Below are positions 1-7,790 of a stretch of DNA of 22,820 bases, one piece after another (the first letter of the stretch is position 1; every line of letters begins with the position of its first letter). Made by a program: the position numbers and the translations under genes. The DNA comes from CANCDA01 sp043757205 (GTDB lineage Bacteria; Pseudomonadota; Gammaproteobacteria; Burkholderiales; Burkholderiaceae_C). Below the pieces are notes generated by a model. It ran no database searches and was not told the DNA's origin. It saw nothing but the letters and a program-made list of their open reading frames with translations. Where the stretch lies: the NCBI GenBank assembly GCA_043757205.1, contig JAYVPU010000169.1:1-22820 (forward strand). Reading direction: 5' to 3'.

Positions 1-1
1 G

Positions 2-30
2 GGATTTCTAATGGTATCCATTAGAAATCC
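2..30. repeat. Perfect 13-bp inverted repeat at left edge
   Basis: GGATTTCTAATGG (2-14) and its exact reverse complement (18-30) are separated by only TAT. No T-run follows on either strand, so it is not a textbook terminator. A second small dyad follows at once (ACCCAG 31-36 with CTGGGT 48-53), then GGGGCTAA 75-82 with TTAGCCCC 113-120. It could be an operator, a terminator-like hairpin of a gene left of the window, or the edge of a small palindromic element. The whole 1-217 stretch holds no convincing gene. Confidence 0.6.
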
Positions 31-134
31 ACCCAGTCGGCTCAGGGCTGGGTGCCACTCATGATCCCACCGTCGGGGCTAATGGACAATCTCGGTTTAC
101 ACCAGCAAAACGTTAGCCCCCCTGGCCCAGATGC

Positions 135-171
135 AAAAAACCCTGGCAACGTCGGGCGCTGCCAGGGTTTT
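135..171 (-). terminator. Rho-independent terminator, probably of htpG
   Basis: AAAACCCTGGCA (137-148) pairs perfectly with TGCCAGGGTTTT (160-171) around an 11-nt loop. Read on the minus strand the stem is followed by a run of six T (complement of 135-140), which fits termination of htpG about 50-80 bases past its stop codon. On the plus strand the stem ends in TTTT, so it may also work in that direction for a gene beyond the left edge. Confidence 0.75.
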
Positions 172-175
172 GGTT

Positions 176-224
176 GCTATCTAAACAGTAGCTGCTTGCG
201 CTACTGTTTAAAAGGCATCAGACC
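176..224. repeat. Dispersed palindromic repeat, copy 1
   Basis: A 49-nt element with an 11-bp perfect inverted repeat (TAAACAGTAGC 182-192, GCTACTGTTTA 200-210) around the loop TGCTTGC. It aligns without gaps to 22570-22618 with 38 of 49 bases identical by eye, including a shared 16-base core. Its right end overlaps the stop codon of htpG. From memory, short repeats with the TAGCTGCTTGCGC core are frequent between genes in Comamonadaceae; that was not checked here. Confidence 0.7.
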
Positions 225-2200
225 AAAAGCGCATTCACCCGCTTCACATAAGCCGCCGGGTCGGCAGGCATCCCGCCTTCGGCCAGCAGAGCCTGGTCAA
301 ACAGGATGTGGGCCAGGTCGTTGAAGTGCACCGAGCCATCGAGTTTTTTCACCAGCGGGTGCTCGGCGTTGACTTCCAGCACGGGCTTGACTTCAGGTGC
401 CGTCTGGCCGGCTTGCTTGAGCATGCGGGCGAGCTGGGTGCTCATGCCGTGGTCTTGCACCACCAGGCAGGCGGGGCTGTCCACCAGGCGGGTGGTGACG
501 CGCACGTCTTCGGCTTTGTCCTTGAGCGCTTCTTTCAGCTTGGCGAGCAGGGGCTTGAAGCTCTCGGCCGCTTCTTCTGCCGCCTTCTTTTCGGCTTCGT
601 CTTGCAGCTTGCCCAGATCGACCGCGCCTTTGGCGACCGATTGCAGCGGCGTGCCGTCAAAGTCATGCAGGTAGTTCAGCGCCCACTCGTCCACGCGGTC
701 GGTCATCAGCAGCACTTCGATGCCTTTTTTCTTGAAGACTTCGAGTTGCGGGCTGTTTTTGGCTGCGGCCAGGGTGTCGGCGGTGATGAAGTAGATGGCG
801 TCCTGGCCCTCTTTCATGCGCGCTTTGTAGTCGGCAAAGCTCACGCTCACCGTGTCGGTGGTGGAGCCGGCAAAACGCAGCAGCTTGGCCAGGCGCTCTT
901 TGTTGCCAAAGTCTTCGCCCAGGCCTTCTTTGAGCACTGCGCCGAATTCGGCGTAGAACTTGCTGTACTTGCCTGCGTTCTTTTCTGCCTCGGCTTTGTC
1001 TTCGGCAGACACAACATCAGTCACGCCGTCAGCGTTTGCCTCAGGCAACTTGTCGTTCTTGGCCAGGTCTTCCAGCATGCCCAGCACGCGCTTGGTGCAG
1101 CCTTCGCGGATGGCTTTGACGTCGCGGCTTTCTTGCAGCAACTCGCGGCTCACGTTGAGCGGCAGGTCGGCGGAATCAACAATGCCTTTGACAAAACGCA
1201 GGTAGCTGGGCAGCAGCGCTTCGGCGTCGTCCATGATGAAGACGCGCTTGACATACAGCTTCACGCCCGCTGATTTTTCGCGGTTGTACAAGTCCATCGG
1301 CGCCTTGCCGGGGATGTAGAGCAATTGCGTGTATTCGGTGCTGCCCTCTACGCGGTTGTGGGTGTGGGCCAGCGGGGCTTCAAAGTCGTGGCTGAGCTGT
1401 TTGTAGAACTCCTCGTACTGCTCGGGCGTGATGTCCTTCTTGGAACGGGCCCATAGCGCGCTGGCCTTGTTGACGGTTTCCCACTCGCCGGTCTTGACCA
1501 TGTCACCGGGTTGGCGGCCACCGGTCTCGTCACCGGGCACGATCAAGTCGCCGTCTTTCCACTCTTCCTTTTCCATCAAGATGGGCAGGCTGATGTGGTC
1601 GGAGTACTTGGCGATGATGCCCTTGACCTTCCAGGCGCTGGCATAGTCCATCGCGTCGTCGCGCAGGTGCAAGATCACGCTGGTGCCGCGCTCAGGGCGC
1701 TCAATCGCTTCGACCTCAAAATCGCCCGCGCCGCCGCTGATCCAGCGCACGCCTTCAGACGATTTCATGCCCGCGCGGCGCGACTCGACCGTGATTTTGT
1801 CGGCCACGATGAAGCCGGAGTAAAAGCCCACGCCAAACTGGCCGATGAGCTGGGAGTCGGTCTTTTGATCGCCCGAGAGTTTGCTAACGAAATCCTTGGT
1901 GCCGCTCTTGGCGATGGTGCCCAGGTGGTCAATCGCCTCTTGCGTGCTCATGCCGATGCCGTTGTCGGTGATGGTCAGGGTTTTGGCGGCTTTGTCGAAG
2001 GACACGCGCACTTCCAGGTTGGGCGCTGACTCGTACAGGCCGCTGTCGTTGATGGCCTCAAAACGCAGCTTGTCGCAAGCGTCGGACGCGTTCGAGATCA
2101 GCTCGCGCAGGAAAATCTCTTTGTTGGAGTAGAGCGCGTGGGTGACGAGGTGCAGCAGTTGGGCGACTTCGGCTTGAAAGGAATGGGTTTGCTTGCTCAT
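218..2200 (-). CDS. htpG: Molecular chaperone HtpG (bacterial Hsp90)
   Basis: A 660-residue cytoplasmic Hsp90 chaperone, an ATP-driven homodimer that remodels client proteins under stress. The N-terminal GHKL ATPase domain is intact: LRELISNASD at 31-40 (catalytic Glu33, Asn37), DNGIGM at 79-84, and a lid with GTIAKSGTK and GQFGVGF at about 94-126. The middle and C-terminal dimerisation domains follow in full, at normal family length. The open frame reaches 28 codons further upstream, but the start at 2200 (MSKQTHSFQAE) matches the family N-terminus; the ribosome site there is weak. A sigma32-type promoter lies upstream and a terminator downstream, so it is probably transcribed alone and heat-induced. 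It is divergent from the rhodanese gene. Confidence 0.97.
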   Translation of the reverse strand: MSKQTHSFQAEVAQLLHLVTHALYSNKEIFLRELISNASDACDKLRFEAINDSGLYESAPNLEVRVSFDKAAKTLTITDNGIGMSTQEAIDHLGTIAKSGTKDFVSKLSGDQKTDSQLIGQFGVGFYSGFIVADKITVESRRAGMKSSEGVRWISGGAGDFEVEAIERPERGTSVILHLRDDAMDYASAWKVKGIIAKYSDHISLPILMEKEEWKDGDLIVPGDETGGRQPGDMVKTGEWETVNKASALWARSKKDITPEQYEEFYKQLSHDFEAPLAHTHNRVEGSTEYTQLLYIPGKAPMDLYNREKSAGVKLYVKRVFIMDDAEALLPSYLRFVKGIVDSADLPLNVSRELLQESRDVKAIREGCTKRVLGMLEDLAKNDKLPEANADGVTDVVSAEDKAEAEKNAGKYSKFYAEFGAVLKEGLGEDFGNKERLAKLLRFAGSTTDTVSVSFADYKARMKEGQDAIYFITADTLAAAKNSPQLEVFKKKGIEVLLMTDRVDEWALNYLHDFDGTPLQSVAKGAVDLGKLQDEAEKKAAEEAAESFKPLLAKLKEALKDKAEDVRVTTRLVDSPACLVVQDHGMSTQLARMLKQAGQTAPEVKPVLEVNAEHPLVKKLDGSVHFNDLAHILFDQALLAEGGMPADPAAYVKRVNALLV

Positions 2201-2258
2201 TTGAAAAGTAGGGGTTCTGAAGAAAAAAACCGGCGCTGTGCAGCGGTGGAGAGGCTGA

Positions 2259-2285
2259 ATTATGGGCGCATTGGCAGATTTCAAG
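2259..2285 (-). promoter_or_regulatory. Heat-shock (sigma32) promoter of htpG
   Basis: On the minus strand, CTTGAAA (complement of 2279-2285) is followed after 12 bases by CCCATAAT (complement of 2259-2266). This closely fits the sigma32/RpoH consensus CTTGAAA, 11-16 bases, CCCCATNT. Transcription would begin near 2252, giving a leader of about 50 bases before the HtpG start at 2200. It also supports 2200 over the longer frame, because the longer frame's start at 2284 lies inside the promoter. Confidence 0.85.
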
Positions 2286-2436
2286 ACCCAGGAGCTTGGG
2301 GTGGACGGCGTAGCGGCATCAAGGAGGAGCCCAGAGGGCGGAGGACAGCCGAGTAGCCGTTCACACCAAGCGCATCGAAGCCGTGAATCCCAGAACGCTC
2401 AATAATGGGCAGTCTCAAACTGAAGGAGTCAGCAAC

Positions 2437-3444
2437 ATGCAACAAACGGTTCAAAAAATAACGGCAAGCTTGATCTTGGGCGTGGCCTCATGGTTAATGC
2501 CGTGGGGCGCAGGCGCGCAGACCATCGTGGACCCGGCCTATGTGCAGGCGGCGCTACAGCGCGGTGTGCAGGTCTGGGACGTGCGCGATGCGCGTGACTA
2601 CGCCAAAGGCCACTTGCCCGGTGCGCTCAGCCTGGGCGACGCGGCGTCCCTCTTGCGCGACCCCAATTCAGAAGACTTCATCCCCACACCCCGCATCGAA
2701 GCCCTGCTCGGCGCTGCGGGCATTGACCCGGCGCGTGAGACCGTGGTGTACGGCGCGCGCGGCACCTGGAACGCTTATTTCGGGCGCTACACGTTGCGCT
2801 ATTTCGGTGGCAACCGGGTGACGGTGATGCATGACGGCATTGAGGGCTGGCAGGCGGCGGGTTTGACGGTCTCAACAACTGCCGCACCCACCGCAGCCGT
2901 TCAACTGAATCTCACGCCGCAGCCCGCCGTGGCCGTGACAACGGCAGAGATGATCAAGCGGCTGAATAGCCCGGCCGTGCAGGTGATTGATGCGCGCACG
3001 CCCAAAGAGTTTTCCGGCGAAGACATCCGCGCCCTGCGCGGTGGCCACATCCCGGGTGCGGTCAACATCCCCTATGAGCAAAACTGGGTGGACCCGGACA
3101 CGGTGCAAAAGTTGGCCCAAAAAAAGGTGAATGATTCAAGCGGCATGTCGCTTAAATCCAGCACTGACCTCAGGGCCCTGTACGCCAAGCTGGACCCGGA
3201 GAAAGAGACTGTGGTGTATTGCCAGTCCGGCGTGCGCGCCTCCGAGACGGCGGGCGTGCTGGAGCAGCTGGGCTTCAAGAACGTGCGGGTGTACGACTCG
3301 TCTTGGCTGGCTTACGGCAACCAGCTGGATGCGCCCGCCAACAATGCCACGGTCTTCAATGTCGGCGCCCTCAATGGCCGCATGGCGGCAATGCTGGCGC
3401 GCATTGATGTGCTGGAAAAAGAGCTGGCAGCGGCGAAGAAGTAA
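2437..3444 (+). CDS. Exported tandem-domain rhodanese (sulfurtransferase)
   Basis: A 335-residue thiosulfate/mercaptopyruvate-type sulfurtransferase, which transfers sulfane sulfur to a thiophilic acceptor through a cysteine persulfide. The first 28 residues form a signal peptide ending AGAQ, so it should act in the periplasm. The first rhodanese domain has TVVYGARG at about 101-108 where the active loop would be and no Cys, as is usual for the inactive N-terminal domain. The second domain has the active loop YCQSGVR with Cys262. The C-terminal 25 residues look like a short amphipathic helix or coiled coil. The start at 2437 is chosen for AAGGAG ten bases upstream; the frame opens 18 codons earlier without a ribosome site. 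The physiological substrate cannot be read from the sequence. Confidence 0.9.
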   Translation: MQQTVQKITASLILGVASWLMPWGAGAQTIVDPAYVQAALQRGVQVWDVRDARDYAKGHLPGALSLGDAASLLRDPNSEDFIPTPRIEALLGAAGIDPARETVVYGARGTWNAYFGRYTLRYFGGNRVTVMHDGIEGWQAAGLTVSTTAAPTAAVQLNLTPQPAVAVTTAEMIKRLNSPAVQVIDARTPKEFSGEDIRALRGGHIPGAVNIPYEQNWVDPDTVQKLAQKKVNDSSGMSLKSSTDLRALYAKLDPEKETVVYCQSGVRASETAGVLEQLGFKNVRVYDSSWLAYGNQLDAPANNATVFNVGALNGRMAAMLARIDVLEKELAAAKK

Positions 3445-3469
3445 GCCCCGACAGCAGTGCCTGTCTGTT

Positions 3470-4465
3470 TCAAGTCCCCTGGTGGTACGGCCCAAGAAAT
3501 TTGTCGCCATTGAAGTGGATCATGTGCTCTGGCGCGTCAGCGATCCAGACCTCTGTTTCCCATGCAATGTCTTTTGCAAAAGTCCGGTACGTGGCGCGAT
3601 CTGGGAATGCGGTGATGAAGATGACGTCGGCAGTGCATGCCGTCGTTACTTCCATCAAGGCTTTGCGGCGTAGCTCTGTGATTGGATTCGCTGTCGTGAC
3701 CGCTTCGATCAAGTACAGCCAATTTTTCGTTTCGGAGTAGGCAACGACATCGGGAAGTTTGTCATGTGCGAGTTCAAAAAACTGAAGCTTCGAGAGCTTC
3801 TCTTGATTGACAAACAAGTTTTTTTTGGCCGTGTCGCCCACATACAAAACTTCTGCGTCGAAACCAAAAACAGGTAAGAAATTTTCAATGACCTCTTTTT
3901 GCAAAATGTTGTGTTTGCCAGGGCTGAAGCTGAGTGACGTTCCGTCGGCAATGCGCACGGGGATGCGCGCCAAATCGCGGTCACGCCGCAATTGAGTGGA
4001 CAGAGATTGACGCCCGGCCATGAATTGATCAACGGCAGATTGCCAGTGTGAGGTTCCAAACTGGCGTATCGCTTGGGCTGCAACTGGGTTTAGGGCAAAA
4101 CCACGTGTCCCGTCGTTGGTGTTGGCGTCGGGGTTTTTGGCGCTTTTCAAGACGATGAGCGCTTGTTCTGGCAGAACCAAATCTTTGCGGCGGATATCGT
4201 CGTAGGAGCCGGGGGAGATGTTCTCACCCAAGTTTGCGTTCATGAACGCAATGACTTGTCGTGATTGCAACTGATGCGCGTCATTGTTGTCTTTGGCGTC
4301 TGACCAAGCCATGCCGGGCTTGAGACTAGCCACGGCTAAAAATGCCTTGGCGATTTTTTCTTTGCGCCGCGGCGTCAAACCCGTCAAGGGGACGCCCAGG
4401 GCTTCCAGAATGTGGAGCGCTTGAGTAACCAGTGTCTGAATGCTTTTTTGCTGGCGGGGCGTCAT
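3470..4465 (-). CDS. Type II restriction endonuclease, BsuBI/PstI family
   Basis: A 331-residue protein with the two-part layout of BsuBI/PstI endonucleases: a helical N-terminal half (about 1-165) and a C-terminal nuclease domain. Family marks I recognise are LSFSPGKHN (about 178-186), LLYVGDT-like VLYVGDT (206-212), LPDVV (237-241), WLYLIEAVT (249-257) and the closing FNGDKFLGP (318-326). Asp239 and Glu254 are the likely metal-binding residues of the PD-(D/E)XK-type site. It starts 6 bases after the methyltransferase stop codon, so the two are co-transcribed with the methyltransferase first, a usual safety order. Its stop lies 25 bases from that of the convergent rhodanese gene. Base composition is visibly less GC-rich than in the neighbours, consistent with transfer. 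PstI and BsuBI cut CTGCAG; whether this enzyme does is unknown. Confidence 0.85.
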   Translation of the reverse strand: MTPRQQKSIQTLVTQALHILEALGVPLTGLTPRRKEKIAKAFLAVASLKPGMAWSDAKDNNDAHQLQSRQVIAFMNANLGENISPGSYDDIRRKDLVLPEQALIVLKSAKNPDANTNDGTRGFALNPVAAQAIRQFGTSHWQSAVDQFMAGRQSLSTQLRRDRDLARIPVRIADGTSLSFSPGKHNILQKEVIENFLPVFGFDAEVLYVGDTAKKNLFVNQEKLSKLQFFELAHDKLPDVVAYSETKNWLYLIEAVTTANPITELRRKALMEVTTACTADVIFITAFPDRATYRTFAKDIAWETEVWIADAPEHMIHFNGDKFLGPYHQGT

Positions 4466-4471
4466 GATCGT

Positions 4472-5488
4472 TTAGTTTTCCAGCAGTTGCAGTTGAGCCG
4501 GGTGACGCCGAGATTGAATCCCCACTGCGTCCAGGCGTGTTGTCGACGTCAGGTAGTCCCGAAAGCTGCCTGCAATGTGGTACGCCAGCAGCGGGGGGAC
4601 GGCATTGCCGATTTGTGTAAAGGCACTGGTTTCACTGCCTTGAAATTCAAACCAATCTGGGAAGCTTTGCAGCCTTGCACCTTCGCGAATGGTTAATCGA
4701 CGGCGGCGGCCATCGGGCAAAACGACGCGGTGCATATCGCCCGTGGCTCCAGCCAAATTACGGCAAGTCACCGTGCGTGCGGGGCGATGTAGGTGCAAGT
4801 CACGCGGCGTGATGCAGCTTGATGCCTTTTCGTAATTGGCCACATAAGTGTTCATGCTCTCGGTCAGAAACTTCGAGTCAGGCGTGACTTGTGTCGCCAG
4901 CTCGTTGAGCGCCTCCCCCGCAGTCACGCGCTGGGTTTGTGGGTCGGGATAGTGAAACTCACCCCGATGACCTACGACGATGACACGCTCCCTGTTTTGC
5001 GGGATGCCGTGCTGCACGGCATTGAGCAGTTTGAACTCAACCACATATCCCAGTGATTCGAGTTCGGTAAGGATCAAGTTCAGGTACTCGCGGTTGCGAT
5101 ACATCAGACCCCGAACGTTTTCAAACATCCAGATCTCGGGCCTGACTTGTTCAACGGCAGAAATAAAGGCGGGGAAACCATCGCGCGCATCGCGAATGCC
5201 TTTTTGATGCCCCCCCACACTAAAGGGCTGGCATGGTGGCCCGCCAATGACCACCTGCGCAGGAGGGAAAACGTAATCTGGATCGAGTTTGATTTGCAAG
5301 CAATCGCCATGCAAATTGTGTCGATAGGTGGCGCAGCAATCGCGATCCATTTCAAAGCCCAAGGTCTCAAAACCATGGGCTTCAAACCCTAGAGCCAAGC
5401 CCCCGCAACCTGCAAACAAATCCAAGACCAGAGGTTTGGATTCGGCTTTTGGCATCAATAACTGGTTGAGTTTTTCTGGGTAATTCAT
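4472..5488 (-). CDS. DNA (cytosine-5)-methyltransferase of the R-M pair
   Basis: A 338-residue m5C methyltransferase, transferring methyl from S-adenosylmethionine to C5 of cytosine in the recognition site to protect host DNA. All key motifs are present in order: DLFAGCGG (23-30, cofactor), GGPPCQPFS (82-90, catalytic Cys86), ENVRG (123-127), QNRERV (164-169), the variable target-recognition stretch (about 175-235), RTVTC (238-242) and GNAVPP (294-299). The frame is open 41 codons further upstream into the pseudouridine synthase gene, but the start at 5488, five bases after that gene's stop codon, places motif I at the normal distance. There is no strong ribosome site. It may be read through from the upstream gene. 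The PstI and BsuBI partner enzymes are N6-adenine methyltransferases, so this combination is unusual. Confidence 0.93.
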   Translation of the reverse strand: MNYPEKLNQLLMPKAESKPLVLDLFAGCGGLALGFEAHGFETLGFEMDRDCCATYRHNLHGDCLQIKLDPDYVFPPAQVVIGGPPCQPFSVGGHQKGIRDARDGFPAFISAVEQVRPEIWMFENVRGLMYRNREYLNLILTELESLGYVVEFKLLNAVQHGIPQNRERVIVVGHRGEFHYPDPQTQRVTAGEALNELATQVTPDSKFLTESMNTYVANYEKASSCITPRDLHLHRPARTVTCRNLAGATGDMHRVVLPDGRRRRLTIREGARLQSFPDWFEFQGSETSAFTQIGNAVPPLLAYHIAGSFRDYLTSTTRLDAVGIQSRRHPAQLQLLEN

Positions 5489-5493
5489 AAGGT

Positions 5494-6408
5494 TTAAAAC
5501 CGCTCGTGCGGCTGTAAGTAGCGCCATTGTCCCACCGGCAAATGGCCCAGCATCACCTGGCCAATGCGCACGCGCTTGAGGCCCACCACCTTCAAGCCCA
5601 CCAGCTCGCACATGCGGCGGATTTGGCGCTTTTTGCCTTCGGTCAGCACAAAGCGCAGTTGCTCGGGGTTTTGCCAGTCCACCTTGGCGGGCTTGAGCGC
5701 CTGGCCGTCCAGGCTCAGGCCGTGGCGCAGCTGGGCCAGCAGGGCGCGGGGGAAGACGGCTTGCACGTTGGTGGTGACCGGGTCGTCATCGTCCATGCGC
5801 ACCAGTTGGCTGGGCTGCGCGTCAAGCTGATTCAGACCGGTGTAGGTGACGCGCACCAGGTATTCTTTTTCCAACACCGAGTCTTCGCCAATCAACTGGC
5901 GCGCCACGCGGCCGTCTTGCGTCAAGACCAGCAAGCCGGTGGAGTCAATGTCAAGGCGACCCGCAGGCACCAGGCTTTGGAGCTGCTTGGGGTGAAAGAA
6001 AAAGCGCGCGTTGTCATCGACCCAGCGGTTTTGCGGCTGCACCAAGGTGATGGCGGGCAGGTGGCCGTCTTCGGCCTGGCCGCTCACAATGCCGATGGGT
6101 TTGTTCAGCAAAATCGTCACCTGGTTGGCCTGCTGGCCCTGGGCCTGCTTGGTGATTTCGATCTTGACCTCGGAGCCGACCTGCATGCCCATGGTGGCGA
6201 TTTCGCCGTTGACCTTGACCCAACCCTTGGCTATCCATTCGTCGGATTCGCGGCGCGAGGCCAGGCCCAGTTCGGCCATGCGCTTGTTCAAGCGCATGGT
6301 GCCGGAATCAGGGTTTGTGCCCGGGTTGGTGGTGCGTGGCGCAGCCCCTTCGGGCTTGGCGACACGGCGAAATTGGGGGCGGGGAGGGTGTGAGGAATCG
6401 TCGGTCAT
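5494..6408 (-). CDS. rluF: 23S rRNA pseudouridine synthase, RluF-like
   Basis: A 304-residue RNA pseudouridine synthase of the RsuA/RluB/E/F family, isomerising uridine in rRNA. An S4 RNA-binding domain begins at MRLNKRMAELG (38-48) with SRRESDEWI, followed by the synthase domain with GRLDIDSTGLL (150-160; catalytic Asp153), EKEYLV (180-185) and RQIRRMCE near 250. RluF (U2604) fits best through EKEYLV, RRMCE and the closing GQWRYL; RluB or RluE is possible. The first 37 residues are Pro/Gly-rich and lack an obvious domain; Met38 could be the true start, though low-complexity tails are common here. The R-M pair follows directly, while the sorbosone dehydrogenase gene is divergent. Confidence 0.88.
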   Translation of the reverse strand: MTDDSSHPPRPQFRRVAKPEGAAPRTTNPGTNPDSGTMRLNKRMAELGLASRRESDEWIAKGWVKVNGEIATMGMQVGSEVKIEITKQAQGQQANQVTILLNKPIGIVSGQAEDGHLPAITLVQPQNRWVDDNARFFFHPKQLQSLVPAGRLDIDSTGLLVLTQDGRVARQLIGEDSVLEKEYLVRVTYTGLNQLDAQPSQLVRMDDDDPVTTNVQAVFPRALLAQLRHGLSLDGQALKPAKVDWQNPEQLRFVLTEGKKRQIRRMCELVGLKVVGLKRVRIGQVMLGHLPVGQWRYLQPHERF

Positions 6409-6562
6409 GTGAGGCCAATTTTGCTACAAATTGCCCCACTTCCATCGACTCTATCCGTCGAAACCCTAATGACAGGGACGAAGACCCGGCCCTAGAATGA
6501 CCCCGCTACGTCGCCGCACCAGCTGTGCGACCAGCGATCAACATACCAAGGAGACAGACAAC

Positions 6563-7786
6563 ATGCGACTTCAGACCCTTCTGAGCACGGCAGTCCTGGC
6601 CAGCCTCGCCAGCGCCGCATTCGCTCAACAAGCCCCCGCTCCCGCAGCGCCTCCTTCCTGGAAGCAAGGCATGGCGGCAGAGCAAGCCCAGTCGGCACTG
6701 CACCCCTTCCCCCCGCACTTGACCGGTCGCGCCGTGGCCGATCTGCCAGTGGGCAAGCTCAAGACACCCGCAGGCTTCAAAGTTGAGGTCTGGGCCGAAG
6801 GCGCGCCCGAGGCACGCTCGCTGGTGCTGGGTGACAAGGGCACCGTGTTTGCCAGCAACCGCAACCTGTCCAATGTGTACGCCATCATCGACAAAGATGG
6901 CAAGCGCGAAGTCAAAACCATTCTGAAGGGCAAAAAAGCCCCTAACGGCTTGGTGTTTGACAAAGGCACGCTGTATGTGGCCGAGCGCAACCGCATCACG
7001 GCCTACGACAACATCGAAGCCAATCTGGACAACCCCGGCGAAGGCAAAGTGGTGATCGACAACCTTGACCCGAACAACGCCGCGGGTCACTTCTGGAAAT
7101 ACATGGTCATGGGCCCGGACGGCAAGCTGTACTTCAACATCGGCTCGCCACAAAACATCACCATGCCGACTTACAACGAAGCGTCAATTCTTCGTGTGGA
7201 CCCCAAGACCGGCGTGATGGAAAACTACGCGCAAGGCGTGCGTAACTCCGTGGGCATGGCCTTCCACCCGGTGACCAAACAACTGTGGTTCACCGAGCAT
7301 GGGCGTGACTGGCTGGGCACCGATTTGCCCAATGACGAACTCAACGTGGTCAAGAAAAAAGGCGAGCACTTCGGCTTTCCCTTCTGCCACCAGGGCGACA
7401 CGCTGGACCCGGTCTATGGACAGGGCCGCTCATGCAGCGAGTTCACACCACCCGTGCTCAACTTAGGCGCACACATTGCACCGCTGGGCGTGAAGTTCTA
7501 CACCGGCAAGATGTTCCCGGCCGAGTACAAAAACAGCATGTTGATTGCACAACACGGCTCCTGGAATCGTGACCCTAAGCATGGTTACAACCTGATCCGC
7601 GTGACCGTTGATGCCAAGGGCAAGGCCACCAAGCACGCCTTCATTGACGGCTTCCTGGAAAACGACCGCGCCGATCCGCCGATGTGGGGTCGCCCGGTGG
7701 ACGTGTTGCAGATGAAGGATGGCTCCATCCTGTTCTCTGACGACTTCAACGGCATCATCTACCGCGTGAGCTACAGCAAGCCTTAA
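6563..7786 (+). CDS. Periplasmic PQQ-type sorbosone/aldose dehydrogenase
   Basis: A 407-residue protein of the glucose/sorbosone dehydrogenase family (six-bladed propeller, COG2133 type). The first 21-22 residues are a signal peptide ending AFA-QQ, so it should be periplasmic. Likely active-site elements by comparison with soluble PQQ glucose dehydrogenase: His176 in GHFWKYM (base), Arg227-Asn228 in GVRNSVGMAF, TEHGRD (244-249) with NDELN (257-261), and the C-terminal GRPVDVL (376-382) and SDDFNGIIYRV (392-402). It would oxidise an aldose or sorbosone-like aldehyde with pyrroloquinoline quinone. The start at 6563 follows AAGGAGA; the frame opens 22 codons earlier without one. The next gene, 4 bases on, is a diheme cytochrome c, the natural electron acceptor, and a PQQ-receptor-like gene follows. 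The true sugar substrate is unknown. Confidence 0.87.
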   Translation: MRLQTLLSTAVLASLASAAFAQQAPAPAAPPSWKQGMAAEQAQSALHPFPPHLTGRAVADLPVGKLKTPAGFKVEVWAEGAPEARSLVLGDKGTVFASNRNLSNVYAIIDKDGKREVKTILKGKKAPNGLVFDKGTLYVAERNRITAYDNIEANLDNPGEGKVVIDNLDPNNAAGHFWKYMVMGPDGKLYFNIGSPQNITMPTYNEASILRVDPKTGVMENYAQGVRNSVGMAFHPVTKQLWFTEHGRDWLGTDLPNDELNVVKKKGEHFGFPFCHQGDTLDPVYGQGRSCSEFTPPVLNLGAHIAPLGVKFYTGKMFPAEYKNSMLIAQHGSWNRDPKHGYNLIRVTVDAKGKATKHAFIDGFLENDRADPPMWGRPVDVLQMKDGSILFSDDFNGIIYRVSYSKP

Positions 7787-7790
7787 TCCC

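Noticed and set aside
75..120. Possible integron attC site (GGGGCTAA ... TTAGCCCC)
   Set aside because: The outer arms do not fit the RYYYAAC/GTTRRRY core, and no integrase or gene cassette is visible.
308..1273. 321-residue open frame on the plus strand opposite htpG
   Set aside because: Antisense shadow of a well-conserved gene in GC-rich DNA; composition is rich in His, Val and Gln with no recognisable domain.
3450..3465. Hairpin GACAG-CAGTGC-CTGTC as a terminator between rhodanese and nuclease genes
   Set aside because: Only a 5-bp stem and no real T-run (TGTTTC follows); too weak to call.
5527..6393. 288-residue plus-strand frame opposite the pseudouridine synthase
   Set aside because: Shadow frame with no domain; the minus-strand gene is clear.
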